Source of the DNA: Alphaproteobacteria bacterium
GTDB taxonomy: Bacteria; Pseudomonadota; Alphaproteobacteria; Rs-D84
NCBI GenBank assembly: GCA_029051085.1
Contig: JAIDLK010000033.1
Coordinates: 1 to 6,802 of the forward strand
DNA: 6,802 nt
Direction of reading: 5' to 3'
In this document: piece after piece, positions 1-6,742 of the stretch
Layout: each line of letters starts with the position of its first letter
How positions within the stretch are numbered: position 1 is the first letter of the stretch
The notes under the pieces: model-generated
What the model saw: the letters and a program-made list of their open reading frames with translations, nothing else
Database searches by the model: none
What the model was told of the DNA's origin: nothing
Position numbers and translations under genes: made by a program

Positions 1-32
1 TAGTCAGGAAAAATGAATCGTGAAAATTGCAC

Positions 33-56
33 AAAAAAAACACCGCAATCGCGGCA
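33..56 (-). terminator. possible intrinsic terminator (minus strand)
   Basis: Read on the minus strand, a short stem (56-51 with 46-41, six pairs of which two are G-T, loop 50-47) is followed at once by eight T residues (40-33). The stem is weak but the T-run is ideal. It sits downstream of the minus-strand promoter at 214-242 and would close a transcript of about 175 nt. It could also serve as the end of something else or be a chance A-tract. Confidence 0.4.
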
Positions 57-114
57 GTCATAAATCTGAATCGTTAATATAACTCATAATAAAACGCACA
101 AGATAGAATAAGGG

Positions 115-198
115 CTATATAATATAAGAAAACGAATCAATAACCCGAAACATAAAAAATATAAAACGCCACAGGTAAAAACGCGAGCACCAATTCAT
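115..198 (-). CDS. possible 27-residue micropeptide ORF (doubtful)
   Basis: On the minus strand an ATG at 198-196 opens 27 codons ending in TAG at 117-115. The product would be small, aromatic-rich and hydrophobic (many F, I, W, Y, with a few R). An AGGAG motif lies at 211-207, eight bases before the ATG, which is good ribosome-binding spacing. However, the promoter at 214-242 predicts a start site near 207, which would leave the AGGAG outside or at the extreme end of the RNA. Either translation begins on a nearly leaderless message, an upstream start site is used, or the transcript is non-coding. Small hydrophobic peptides on short transcripts are typical of type I toxins, but no antisense RNA partner is visible and I do not claim that function. 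Confidence 0.22.
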   Translation of the reverse strand: MNWCSRFYLWRFIFFMFRVIDSFSYII

Positions 199-213
199 GC
201 ACCGGGCTCCTTG

Positions 214-242
214 AATATAAGCCATAGGTATGAAATTGTCAA
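214..242 (-). promoter_or_regulatory. sigma70-type promoter, minus strand
   Basis: The minus strand reads a perfect TTGACA -35 box (242-237), preceded by C, then exactly 17 bases, then TATATT (219-214), five of six matches to the -10 consensus. The predicted start site is near 207. It is the best promoter match in the window and points away from mod. It shares an AT-rich spacer (A4T7 at 252-262) with the weaker plus-strand promoter, giving a divergent pair. Confidence 0.6.
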
Positions 243-260
243 GCGGTGAACAAAATTTTT

Positions 261-289
261 TTGGCGTTTAGGACTTTGTGTGTTAAACT
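261..289 (+). promoter_or_regulatory. candidate promoter for the leader RNA / mod operon
   Basis: TTGGCG (261-266) lies 17 bases before TAAACT (284-289), four of six matches in each box. The -10 has an upstream TG at 281-282, making it an extended -10. The predicted start is near 297, just before the 5' strand that is complementary to the terminator. An A4T7 tract (252-262) overlaps the -35 edge and could act as an AT-rich upstream element or bend the DNA. The match is moderate, but its position fits the structured RNA downstream. Confidence 0.42.
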
Positions 290-426
290 AAATGCTGAAT
301 CCAATGGGGGACCAACGGGTTCGGGCTGTGGTAAGCTCAATATATTCGGTGCGAAAGCATCGCTATCTGGTGTTTTCGATGCTTTTTCGCATCGTTATCA
401 TCCCTGACTATATGTCGGGGGGCTGT

Positions 427-437
427 TGTTATAAAAT
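427..437 (+). promoter_or_regulatory. alternative extended -10 box before mod
   Basis: TG at 427-428 followed by one base and TATAAA (430-435) matches an extended -10 very well; no good -35 is found at 16-18 bases upstream. It would start RNA near 442, leaving only the terminator hairpin and the mod ribosome site downstream. It overlaps one strand of the third internal hairpin of the proposed RNA, so the two readings compete. An AT-rich match of this kind can arise by chance. Confidence 0.27.
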
Positions 438-492
438 AGGTGCGCAACCGAAAGCAGCAGAATCACTAATATATTGATTTACCAACTCCCCG

Positions 493-520
493 ACCGCCAT
501 CCCATTGGCGGTTTAATTTT
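493..520 (+). terminator. intrinsic terminator / attenuator upstream of mod
   Basis: A perfect seven-pair stem (493-499 with 506-512) with a six-base loop is followed by a T-rich tail through 520. The tail is interrupted by two A's, so it may be leaky. Only 18 bases separate it from the mod ATG, filled by the ribosome-binding site, so no promoter fits in between and mod must be reached by read-through. Bases 301-308 are perfectly complementary to 501-508 (loop plus first three bases of the 3' arm), with a further G-U pair 309-500, offering an anti-terminator or loop pseudoknot. Confidence 0.6.
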
Positions 521-538
521 TGCGTAAGGGGTTAGGCG

Positions 539-2551
539 ATGCCTAAATCGTTGATTGAAATGCTGCCGGATATTGTGGCGGCGGGTAAAAAAGAAGTGGA
601 ACGCATTTTGGCGCGTGCACAGTCTGATAATAAAATGCTGTTGCAGACAAATGAGTATGTATTGCCGGCGCGCGATGAAAGCGGACTGTTCCGCGGCGAA
701 ATTCGTAAATGTTGTCCGCCAGATGGAGTGGCAACCTGTGATGCCGACGGTTGGCTCAATCGACTGATTCATGGTGATAACCTGTTCGCGTTGCAGGCGT
801 TATTAAATGGCGATGCCGAAACAGGCCTGCCGTCAATGCGTGGTAAAATCGACCTGATATACATTGACCCACCGTTTGATAGTAAGGCGGACTATCGCAC
901 GAAAATAACCCTGCCTGGCGCAAATGTAGAGCAGCGCCCCAGCGTCCTGGAACAGTTTGCGTATTCCGACACCTGGGCGGATGGAACGGCGTCATACCTG
1001 CGCATGCTGTACCCGCGTTTGGCGCTGATGCGCGAACTGCTGTCCGAGCAAGGCAGTATTTATGTGCATTGTGACTGGCATGCCGGGCATTATTTGAAGA
1101 CGATTCTGGATGATATATTTGGGAAACGCAATTTTTTAAATGAGATAGTATGGTGGAGAGCTGCCACGGTTGGTCGTATGTCAGCGGAGAAACAAAGAAA
1201 ATGGGACATGGTTTCTGATACTTTGTTTGTGTATACTAAATCGGGTCGGCATATTTTTAATCAGCAGCGAAAAAATCTGGCGGCGCATCAGGCCGATGCG
1301 TATTCAAAAATAGAGTCGGAAACAGGCAGAAGGTATAAGCTAGTCACATTGGGTAACTATTCCGAGAAATCAATATCCGAAATGGAACAGCTAGGCTTGA
1401 TAGAAACAACATCAACTGGTTCTAGGTATAAAAAATACTATTTGGACGAAGCAAGTGAAGTAATAGGCAATTTGTGGACAGATATTAGTGTTTCGACTGC
1501 GGTAAAAGCGAAAGAAAGCGTCGGTTATAACACTCAAAAACCAGAGGCGCTGCTGGAACGCATAATAAAAGCATCCAGTAACGAAAACTCCATTGTGGCG
1601 GACTTTTTTGGTGGTTCTGGCACCACTGCGGCGGTGGCGGAAAAGTTGGGGCGGCGTTGGATAACATCCGACCTGGGCAAGCCGTCCACCATGATTATGC
1701 GCAAGCGGTTGATTGATATCCCAGACTGCAAACCGTTCCTGTACCATTCCATTGGCGATTATTCGCGTGAGGCTTTCCTGTCCGATCGTCAGTATAAGCG
1801 CGTATCCGACCTGGCGCGCGTTGTTATGCATCTGTATGGCGCATTGCCGTTTGATGACGCCGATGCGCCCGCAAATGTGGGACACATGCGCGAGGGCAGC
1901 ACATTGGTAATCGTGGACAGTCCGAACAAAATAACCAATGCCGGCACAGTAAAGCGCGCCATGGAATTGCGTGAATCATTTATGGGTGGCTGGAAAAAAG
2001 TAATTGTTCTGGGTTGGAATTTTGCGTTTGATATTGGCGACAAATTGGCCCGCCTGCCGAAAAGCGAGATAGAGGTCTTGGTGATTCCACCGGATTTGCT
2101 GGATTTGCTGCGCAAGAAAGATTATCGCGACCTGGTCGATAACAAGAAAATACGCTTTGCGTCGTTGCAGTATTTGACCCTTAAACGCCCAACCGTCGCC
2201 CCTGCGAACGAAGACGGCAAAGAACGCCTGACGGTAGAATTGGATAACTATGTCCTGTTATCCCCGGACAGTTTGCCCCTGGATGACGCGGGCAAGGCCG
2301 TGGTGCAGCGTATAATGGCACAGTCGCCCTTGGATTTAATTGAATATTGGTCGATAGACCCGGACTATGACGGGCACACTTTCCGCAGCCTGTGGCAGGA
2401 TTATCGCGAAAACACCGCCAATGACGGCGACGCCCTGCGTGTGGTGCATTCGGCAGAGCTGGTCGTAGATAAAGTTGCGGGCCGCCGCAAAATATGCGTC
2501 AAAGCCGTTGATGTATTTGGTTTTGAATCCCAGGCAGTGATAGAGGTGTAA
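539..2551 (+). CDS. mod: type III restriction-modification DNA methyltransferase (Mod)
   Basis: A 670-residue modification subunit expected to transfer a methyl group from S-adenosylmethionine to adenine N6 (N4-cytosine cannot be excluded by motif alone) in a short asymmetric site, and to give sequence specificity to the Res complex. Visible motifs: HGDNLFAL (78-85), catalytic motif IV DPPF (110-113), a conserved stretch [15 protein letters not shown] (173-187), NEIVW (201-205), [11 protein letters not shown] (332-342, motif X-like), and SAM-binding motif [10 protein letters not shown] (355-363). The order IV, then recognition domain, then I is the beta class. Residues about 200-330 are the target-recognition domain; 400-670 form a C-terminal extension. 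Length is close to the ~645 residues of EcoP15I Mod. The ATG at 539 has AAGGGG (526-531) seven bases upstream. It ends two bases before res, and a GAGGTG inside its last codons is the res ribosome site, implying coupling. All motifs are intact, so it looks active. The recognition segment has foreign-looking codon use. Confidence 0.95.
   Translation: MPKSLIEMLPDIVAAGKKEVERILARAQSDNKMLLQTNEYVLPARDESGLFRGEIRKCCPPDGVATCDADGWLNRLIHGDNLFALQALLNGDAETGLPSMRGKIDLIYIDPPFDSKADYRTKITLPGANVEQRPSVLEQFAYSDTWADGTASYLRMLYPRLALMRELLSEQGSIYVHCDWHAGHYLKTILDDIFGKRNFLNEIVWWRAATVGRMSAEKQRKWDMVSDTLFVYTKSGRHIFNQQRKNLAAHQADAYSKIESETGRRYKLVTLGNYSEKSISEMEQLGLIETTSTGSRYKKYYLDEASEVIGNLWTDISVSTAVKAKESVGYNTQKPEALLERIIKASSNENSIVADFFGGSGTTAAVAEKLGRRWITSDLGKPSTMIMRKRLIDIPDCKPFLYHSIGDYSREAFLSDRQYKRVSDLARVVMHLYGALPFDDADAPANVGHMREGSTLVIVDSPNKITNAGTVKRAMELRESFMGGWKKVIVLGWNFAFDIGDKLARLPKSEIEVLVIPPDLLDLLRKKDYRDLVDNKKIRFASLQYLTLKRPTVAPANEDGKERLTVELDNYVLLSPDSLPLDDAGKAVVQRIMAQSPLDLIEYWSIDPDYDGHTFRSLWQDYRENTANDGDALRVVHSAELVVDKVAGRRKICVKAVDVFGFESQAVIEV
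1125..1545 (+). other. mosaic target-recognition segment within mod
   Basis: This stretch encodes roughly residues 197-335 of Mod, the specificity region between catalytic motif IV and SAM motif I. My hand count of 1141-1500 is about 41% GC, against about 56% for 2221-2460 of the same gene. Arginine codons at residues 207, 220, 264, 265 and 296 are AGA or AGG, while all 37 arginines outside the segment are CGN. The flanks are compositionally uniform with each other and with res. This is what is expected if the recognition domain was swapped by homologous recombination in the conserved flanks, a known way type III systems change specificity. Confidence 0.7.
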
Positions 2552-2553
2552 AG

Positions 2554-5496
2554 ATGACAGGGCCACGTGATATACCGTTAAAGTTCGCGGCAGAATTGTC
2601 CGCAGTTGTAAATGCAGAATGGGAATCCGGGCGGTTCCTGGACGCGGTGTCGCCTATAACGGCCGACCTGTTGCGATATTGGTTCGACCCGTCGTTCTGT
2701 GACGTGCGCGACCGTAATTTTCACCCCGGCCAGCGGCAATCCATTCTGAACACCATATATGTGCATGAAGTATTGAAATCTAAATCCGTATCTGACATGT
2801 ATGCGGCCATTGGGGCGTTTGTGGCAACGCCGTTTGTGGATTCTGAATTTATGGGCATAACGTGCGCAGACAAATATAATTTGGCTAAATATTGCATAAA
2901 AATGGCGACCGGCACGGGTAAAACATGGGTGCTGAATGCGTTGCTGGTGTGGCAGTATTTGAATGCTAAATACATGCCGGCGGGCGGCGATGTGAAATAC
3001 ACGAAAAACTTTCTGTTGGTGGCTCCGGGCCTGATTGTTTATGAACGCCTGTTGGATGCGTTCCGGGGTAAAGAAACCGCCCTGGGCGTGCGTAATTTTG
3101 ACACATCAGATCTAAAAAGTAATGAAGAACTGTTTTTGCCTGAAAAATATCGCCAAGATATATATTCATTCGTGCAAAACGCGGTTGCCGATAAAACAGA
3201 AATCGGGCACAAGACCACCGGCGACGGGCTGATTGCAATCACAAATTGGCATGCATTGGTGGACGCTGATGACGAAGACGGCGATGACGATGCGGACGAT
3301 ATTCAGTTTGGCGGTGTGGATTTGGGTGCTACAAAAAGCATTGCGCGCGACATATTGCCGATTGCGCCGGGTACGACCGCCGGTAATGCGTTGGATTCAC
3401 TGGATTCCCGGTTCTTAAATGGTGGCATGCTGGAATATTTGTCCGGCCTGCCGGATCTGTGTGTTTTTAATGACGAGGCACACCATATCCACGAAACCAA
3501 AAAATATGGCGTCATTCAAGAGGTTGAATGGCAAAAATCGTTGAACTTTATATCCAATGCGTTGCAGCGCAACTTTATTCAAATTGACTTTTCAGCGACA
3601 CCGTATAACGCCACGGGCAGTGCTAAAAACCGGGTAAAACATTATTTTCCGCATATCGTGGCGAACTATGAATTATCCACCGCCATGCGCGCGGGCTTTG
3701 TAAAGACTTTTGTCCTGGACCAGCGCAAAGAACTGGCGAGCCTGGCGAACGAAGATATTGATTTTAAGTCTGTTCGTAATGACAGCAAGAAAGTAATAGG
3801 CCTGTCCGATGGCCAGCGTTTAATGCTGCGTGCCGGCTTGTCGCGTTTGAAAATTTTGGAAGATGATTTTGTAAAGCATAACAGCGCAAAGCACCCCAAA
3901 ATGATGGTCATATGCGAAGATACTAATGTGTCGCCGTTTGTGGTTCAGTTTTTGCAGTCCGAAGGCTTGGCGCCGGATGACATCATGCAGATTGACTCCA
4001 ACAAAAAGGGCGAACTAAAAACCGATGACTGGAATGCATTAAAACAGCGTTTATTTAACCTGGACAAGCAGGCACAGCCCAAGGTGGTGGTCAGCGTATT
4101 GATGCTGCGCGAAGGCTTTGATGTGAACAATATATGCGTAATTGTGCCATTGCGCAGCAGTCAGCAGCCCATATTGCTGGAACAGGTATTGGGGCGCGGT
4201 CTGCGTTTAATGTGGCGTGGGCGCGAATATGAAGAGCTAAAGGCGGAAAACCGGCACAACATATACGACCTGAAACAGGAGCCGTTGAACTATCTGGACA
4301 CATTGTTTGTGGTGGAGCACCCCGCGTTTAAGGAGTTCTATGAAGACCTGGACAAAGACATTGTTGTCGCAGAAACCAAAGAGCGTCCGCGGGATGCCAG
4401 CGCGCTGGGCGATATGGTCAGCAGCAGCCTGAAAGAAAACTGTGTCGAATATGACATGTTCTGGCCCCAGATTATTCGTGAACGCGAGGAAACTTTAAGC
4501 GGCGCGACCATTTCTGTGGATAATATGCAGCCGCTATCCGGTTGGAATCTGGCACAGTTAAAACAAATGGTGCCGCATGACAATGCAGAACGGTTTGTCG
4601 GGACCGAGATGCAGGTAAAAACGCGCTTTGGCGAGTATAAGGTGCGCGGCGATATATTCACTGCCCAGTCATATAATGAATACCTGCAAAAGATGCTGAA
4701 CATTATCACGGCGAATTTTGCAAAGGTGGCGTCTAACGGTCACCGGACAGAGATGCCGTTGATGCAGATTGACCACAGTTTGCTGATATCAGCAATCGAC
4801 CAGTTTATCCGGACGCGCCTGTTTGATCAGCCGTTTGACCCCCTGGTGGATGGTAATTGGCGGGTGCTTATTCTGGCGAATGCAAAAATCATTGAACACA
4901 CAATGACCGAACTGTCCAAGGCCATATATGACATGCATAACAACATAGATGTGCGCGAGGCGATTGTAGAAAAACGATATTTTTCGGAGATTCCGTCATT
5001 GATTGGGCGTGAAAACTATGCCCTAGATGTCAAAAAGTCCATATATGACAGAACATTTTACCCATCGAACAAGGGCGGTCTTGAACGTGCGTTCTTGCTG
5101 GCATGTGATGCGGACAGCGCGGTTGAGCGTATAATAAAAATCAACGAAAACAAACACACATTCGCACGGTTCCGGTATTTGCGCAGCGACGGGATGCTGG
5201 GAACTTATTATCCGGACTTTATGGTAAAGATTGGCGACCGGGTATATGTCGTTGAAACCAAGGGCAACAATATGGCGCAAAATCCCGATGTGAAAAGCAA
5301 GGAAGTCGGTGCCATGGACTGGGTGGCCAAAATCAACGAATTGCCCCCAGCGCAGCGAATGGATGCCGAGTGGCACTATGCTTTGTTGACCGACGAACAG
5401 TTTTACAGCCTGCGTGATAAGAACGCCAGCATTCGCGAGATATTGGATTTTTGCCGTCTGACCCGCGGCCGCGCAACCGGCGCACTGTTTGAATAA
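2554..5496 (+). CDS. res: type III restriction endonuclease subunit (Res), helicase-nuclease
   Basis: A 980-residue restriction subunit, close to the ~970 of EcoP15I Res, which with Mod uses ATP to survey DNA and cuts near unmethylated sites. Superfamily 2 motifs appear in order: Walker A MATGTGKT (117-124), DEAH (307-310, in FNDEAHH), motif III SAT (347-349), LREGFDV (518-524), and arginine-finger motif VI EQVLGRGLR (543-551). Near the C-terminus is a PD-(D/E)XK nuclease core: YYPDFMV (885-891) followed by VVETKG (899-904), with D888, E901 and K903 as likely catalytic residues. Both engines look intact. An acidic run at 237-249 (mostly D and E) lies between Walker A and DEAH and is probably a surface loop. 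GAGGTG (2543-2548), five bases before the ATG, is the ribosome site and lies inside the end of mod. No frameshift is seen. The alternative reading, a generic DEAD/DEAH helicase, is less likely given Mod next door. Confidence 0.95.
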   Translation: MTGPRDIPLKFAAELSAVVNAEWESGRFLDAVSPITADLLRYWFDPSFCDVRDRNFHPGQRQSILNTIYVHEVLKSKSVSDMYAAIGAFVATPFVDSEFMGITCADKYNLAKYCIKMATGTGKTWVLNALLVWQYLNAKYMPAGGDVKYTKNFLLVAPGLIVYERLLDAFRGKETALGVRNFDTSDLKSNEELFLPEKYRQDIYSFVQNAVADKTEIGHKTTGDGLIAITNWHALVDADDEDGDDDADDIQFGGVDLGATKSIARDILPIAPGTTAGNALDSLDSRFLNGGMLEYLSGLPDLCVFNDEAHHIHETKKYGVIQEVEWQKSLNFISNALQRNFIQIDFSATPYNATGSAKNRVKHYFPHIVANYELSTAMRAGFVKTFVLDQRKELASLANEDIDFKSVRNDSKKVIGLSDGQRLMLRAGLSRLKILEDDFVKHNSAKHPKMMVICEDTNVSPFVVQFLQSEGLAPDDIMQIDSNKKGELKTDDWNALKQRLFNLDKQAQPKVVVSVLMLREGFDVNNICVIVPLRSSQQPILLEQVLGRGLRLMWRGREYEELKAENRHNIYDLKQEPLNYLDTLFVVEHPAFKEFYEDLDKDIVVAETKERPRDASALGDMVSSSLKENCVEYDMFWPQIIREREETLSGATISVDNMQPLSGWNLAQLKQMVPHDNAERFVGTEMQVKTRFGEYKVRGDIFTAQSYNEYLQKMLNIITANFAKVASNGHRTEMPLMQIDHSLLISAIDQFIRTRLFDQPFDPLVDGNWRVLILANAKIIEHTMTELSKAIYDMHNNIDVREAIVEKRYFSEIPSLIGRENYALDVKKSIYDRTFYPSNKGGLERAFLLACDADSAVERIIKINENKHTFARFRYLRSDGMLGTYYPDFMVKIGDRVYVVETKGNNMAQNPDVKSKEVGAMDWVAKINELPPAQRMDAEWHYALLTDEQFYSLRDKNASIREILDFCRLTRGRATGALFE

Positions 5497-5507
5497 AAGG
5501 CTCTTTC

Positions 5508-6296
5508 ATGAAACTCTGCAATATTTGTAAACGGCCTATGGATGCAGATGTCGCGTTTGCAAATCTGCATAACATCTGCCGTACTTGTTTGGAAAGCGGT
5601 CAAGATACACAATGCCTAAACAATCCAAATATAAAGTTATCTGAATGGGAGCAACAGCATATTAAACAATGTACAAAGTGTTCCAAACATTTTGTTGCAA
5701 CTTGGCATTTAGGGACACAGTGTGGGGTTTGTGCCAAGCCAATTCGTGAAAAGCAGCGTATTAAAGACCTTGCTTTACAATTGCGAGACATCTGTTCCGA
5801 AGTTGAATTGATGCGCACTAAATACATTAGATGTCAACGGTATATAAAATACAAAGAGAAACAAATACGCCGTGAAGAACGGATTGCGCAATCGCCACTT
5901 CTATTAAAAAAAGATGAACATAAAGCCAAGAAACGGATAGAACGTTTCTTTGGCGATAATTTGCCATTCGATGTAGAGACCTTATGTCAGGTAATGTCAA
6001 TAAAAAAAGGCCGACACAACAATCTGCTGCCACAAGAAATATATGATGTATTAGCCCAATTCTTTATTGATGGGTACTCTCAGACTGCTATTGCAGATAT
6101 GCATAATCTAAGTGTTCTTTCTGTGATGACATTAATATACAGATCCTGTTTTATCGTTAGTCGTCCAAAATACGACTGGTTGTTCCAGCCCGTCCAAAGA
6201 CGCCCAAAGGAAGTAAAAGAGCAAGAATTAAAAGATAGAATTGCGAACATTGAGGAATCTCAATCGCGCATTGATTTAACAGAACCAAAGGAATAA
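5508..6296 (+). CDS. hypothetical protein with two Cys4 zinc fingers, coiled coil and HTH
   Basis: I do not recognise this 262-residue protein as a named family. It begins with two four-cysteine zinc-binding modules: C4-x2-C7 with C24-x2-C27, and C55-x2-C58 with C72-x2-C75. A long, highly charged helix follows (about 82-125, rich in K, R, E; coiled coil likely). Residues about 174-212 resemble a helix-turn-helix (GYSQTAIADMHNLSVLSVMTL), of the type found in regulators, resolvases and sigma region 4. The C-terminus is charged and probably disordered. It is likely a cytoplasmic nucleic-acid-binding protein. AAAAGG (5495-5500), overlapping the res stop, sits seven bases before the ATG; the gap to res is 11 bases, so it is co-transcribed. 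At roughly 40% GC with some AGA/CGA codons, it differs from mod-res. It could regulate the operon or be an accessory defence component; neither is shown. Confidence 0.8.
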   Translation: MKLCNICKRPMDADVAFANLHNICRTCLESGQDTQCLNNPNIKLSEWEQQHIKQCTKCSKHFVATWHLGTQCGVCAKPIREKQRIKDLALQLRDICSEVELMRTKYIRCQRYIKYKEKQIRREERIAQSPLLLKKDEHKAKKRIERFFGDNLPFDVETLCQVMSIKKGRHNNLLPQEIYDVLAQFFIDGYSQTAIADMHNLSVLSVMTLIYRSCFIVSRPKYDWLFQPVQRRPKEVKEQELKDRIANIEESQSRIDLTEPKE

Positions 6297-6299
6297 GAA

Positions 6300-6641
6300 A
6301 TGATGGCTGAAAATAATAAGTTAATTAAAATACTAACAGAAATTCGAGACGGTGTATATGAACTGCAAGATCCGTCAGCTTTAAACAATATGGACATTAT
6401 TGATAAAGGCAACGATATTGAAAATGCAATATTGGCTGCATGTATTGTTATTGCAAATCCAAGTGACCCACAAAAAGCGCTTGCAGCAGCCTATGAACAA
6501 GTCGAAAAATTCCGTTGTGAACAAGACAGACGTTCCGAAGAAAAATATAAAGAATTCTGTAAGGAGCATCCTGAGCTGCATGATATACCACGCAAATTGG
6601 TGGGGCGGCTACAGGATATACTTGATTCAGACGAAGAATAA
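6300..6641 (+). CDS. hypothetical small acidic protein
   Basis: An unrecognised 113-residue protein with no cysteine motif, signal peptide or membrane segment. It is acidic (25 D/E against 15 K/R by my count), ends in DSDEE, and appears mostly helical, with an alanine-rich helix around 42-68 (ENAILAACIVIANPSDPQKALAAAYEQV) followed by a charged helix to about 90. AAAGGA (6287-6292) lies seven bases before the ATG at 6300; a second ATG follows at once (6303), so the start could be one residue later. It begins three bases after the zinc-finger/HTH gene ends and shares its low GC, which suggests the two arrived as a unit. A small acidic protein translated directly after a basic, DNA-binding-like one could be its partner or inhibitor; that is inference from layout and charge only. 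Confidence 0.72.
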   Translation: MMAENNKLIKILTEIRDGVYELQDPSALNNMDIIDKGNDIENAILAACIVIANPSDPQKALAAAYEQVEKFRCEQDRRSEEKYKEFCKEHPELHDIPRKLVGRLQDILDSDEE

Positions 6642-6651
6642 AGTTTTTTAC

Positions 6652-6678
6652 GGGCGCCTTTTTAACCCCTTGGCGCCC
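6652..6678. repeat. GC-rich inverted repeat after the last gene
   Basis: Seven perfectly complementary G-C bases (6652-6658 with 6672-6678) flank a 13-base loop. It starts 11 bases after the last stop codon. Neither strand has a T-run after the stem (the T-run at 6644-6649 precedes it on the plus strand), so it is not a classic intrinsic terminator. It could protect the mRNA 3' end or pause polymerase. Confidence 0.5.
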
Positions 6679-6686
6679 AGCCCATT

Positions 6687-6700
6687 CATAACAATGCGAC
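6687..6700 (+). repeat. direct repeat, copy 1
   Basis: CATAACAATGCGAC here and CATGACAATGCGAC at 6775-6788 match at 13 of 14 positions, 88 bases apart. This copy forms the 5' arm of the possible terminator stem at 6693-6721. Both copies lie near CGACGTCG palindromes or close variants (6708-6715, 6765-6772). The repeat may be a regulatory site or a leftover of local duplication. Confidence 0.4.
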
Positions 6701-6731
6701 AAATGGCCGACGTCGTGCGTTAGTGTTTTTT
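6693..6731 (+). terminator. possible operon terminator
   Basis: An imperfect stem pairs 6693-6700 with 6712-6721 (eight pairs, one G-T, a two-base bulge at 6716-6717, 11-base loop), then four bases, then six T residues (6726-6731). It is the best terminator candidate after the four-gene operon. The bulge and the four-base gap before the T-run weaken the call. Confidence 0.4.
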
Positions 6732-6742
6732 ATGGGTGCTGA

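Larger units (their letters stand above)
297..520 (+). ncRNA. structured RNA: multibranch small RNA or mod leader
   Basis: Hand folding gives a closing helix of 329-346 with 468-484 (17 pairs, one bulged C at 336, one G-U), possibly extended by 322-325 with 489-492. Inside it are three hairpins in a row: 347-362 with 377-394 (14-nt loop, two bulged U); 402-408 with 414-420 (7 pairs, loop of 5); and 423-430 with 453-460 (8 pairs, two G-U). A terminator hairpin follows directly at 493-520. A promoter candidate sits just upstream, so a ~225-nt RNA with defined ends is plausible. It lacks the landmarks of tmRNA, RNase P RNA, 6S RNA and SRP RNA, and I do not recognise it as a riboswitch. It may be an independent small RNA whose terminator leaks into mod, or a true attenuating leader. 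The helices are seen in the sequence; transcription and function are inferred. Confidence 0.5.

Noticed and set aside
118..123. Perfect TATAAT on the plus strand
   Set aside because: The sequence 17 bases upstream matches only half of a -35 box, no gene follows, and the area is very AT-rich, so chance is the best explanation.
292..477. 61-codon plus-strand ORF before mod
   Set aside because: There is no ribosome-binding site before its ATG, its codon use is unlike mod-res, and it runs through the long helices of the proposed RNA. RNA structure explains the stretch better.
297..520. tmRNA, SRP RNA, RNase P RNA or 6S RNA
   Set aside because: No tag reading frame or TpsiC-like arm with CCA, no SRP apical motif beyond a short resemblance near 449-460, no RNase P conserved core, and a branched rather than rod-like fold.
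539..1140. Phase-variable mod (phasevarion)
   Set aside because: Many type III mod genes carry tandem short repeats, but none is present here; the longest homopolymers are six bases, and the frame is open.
479..2566. Several minus-strand ORFs of 60-160 codons across mod
   Set aside because: They lie opposite a well-supported gene with intact methyltransferase motifs and show no ribosome sites or recognisable domains; they are shadow frames.
2578..5612. Several minus-strand ORFs of 60-125 codons across res
   Set aside because: They lie opposite the full-length helicase-nuclease reading frame and have no domain of their own.
6400..6723. 107-codon plus-strand ORF overlapping the small acidic gene
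   Set aside because: It is out of frame with the acidic gene, which has a well-placed ribosome site and a tight 3-base gap to its upstream neighbour; this frame has neither.
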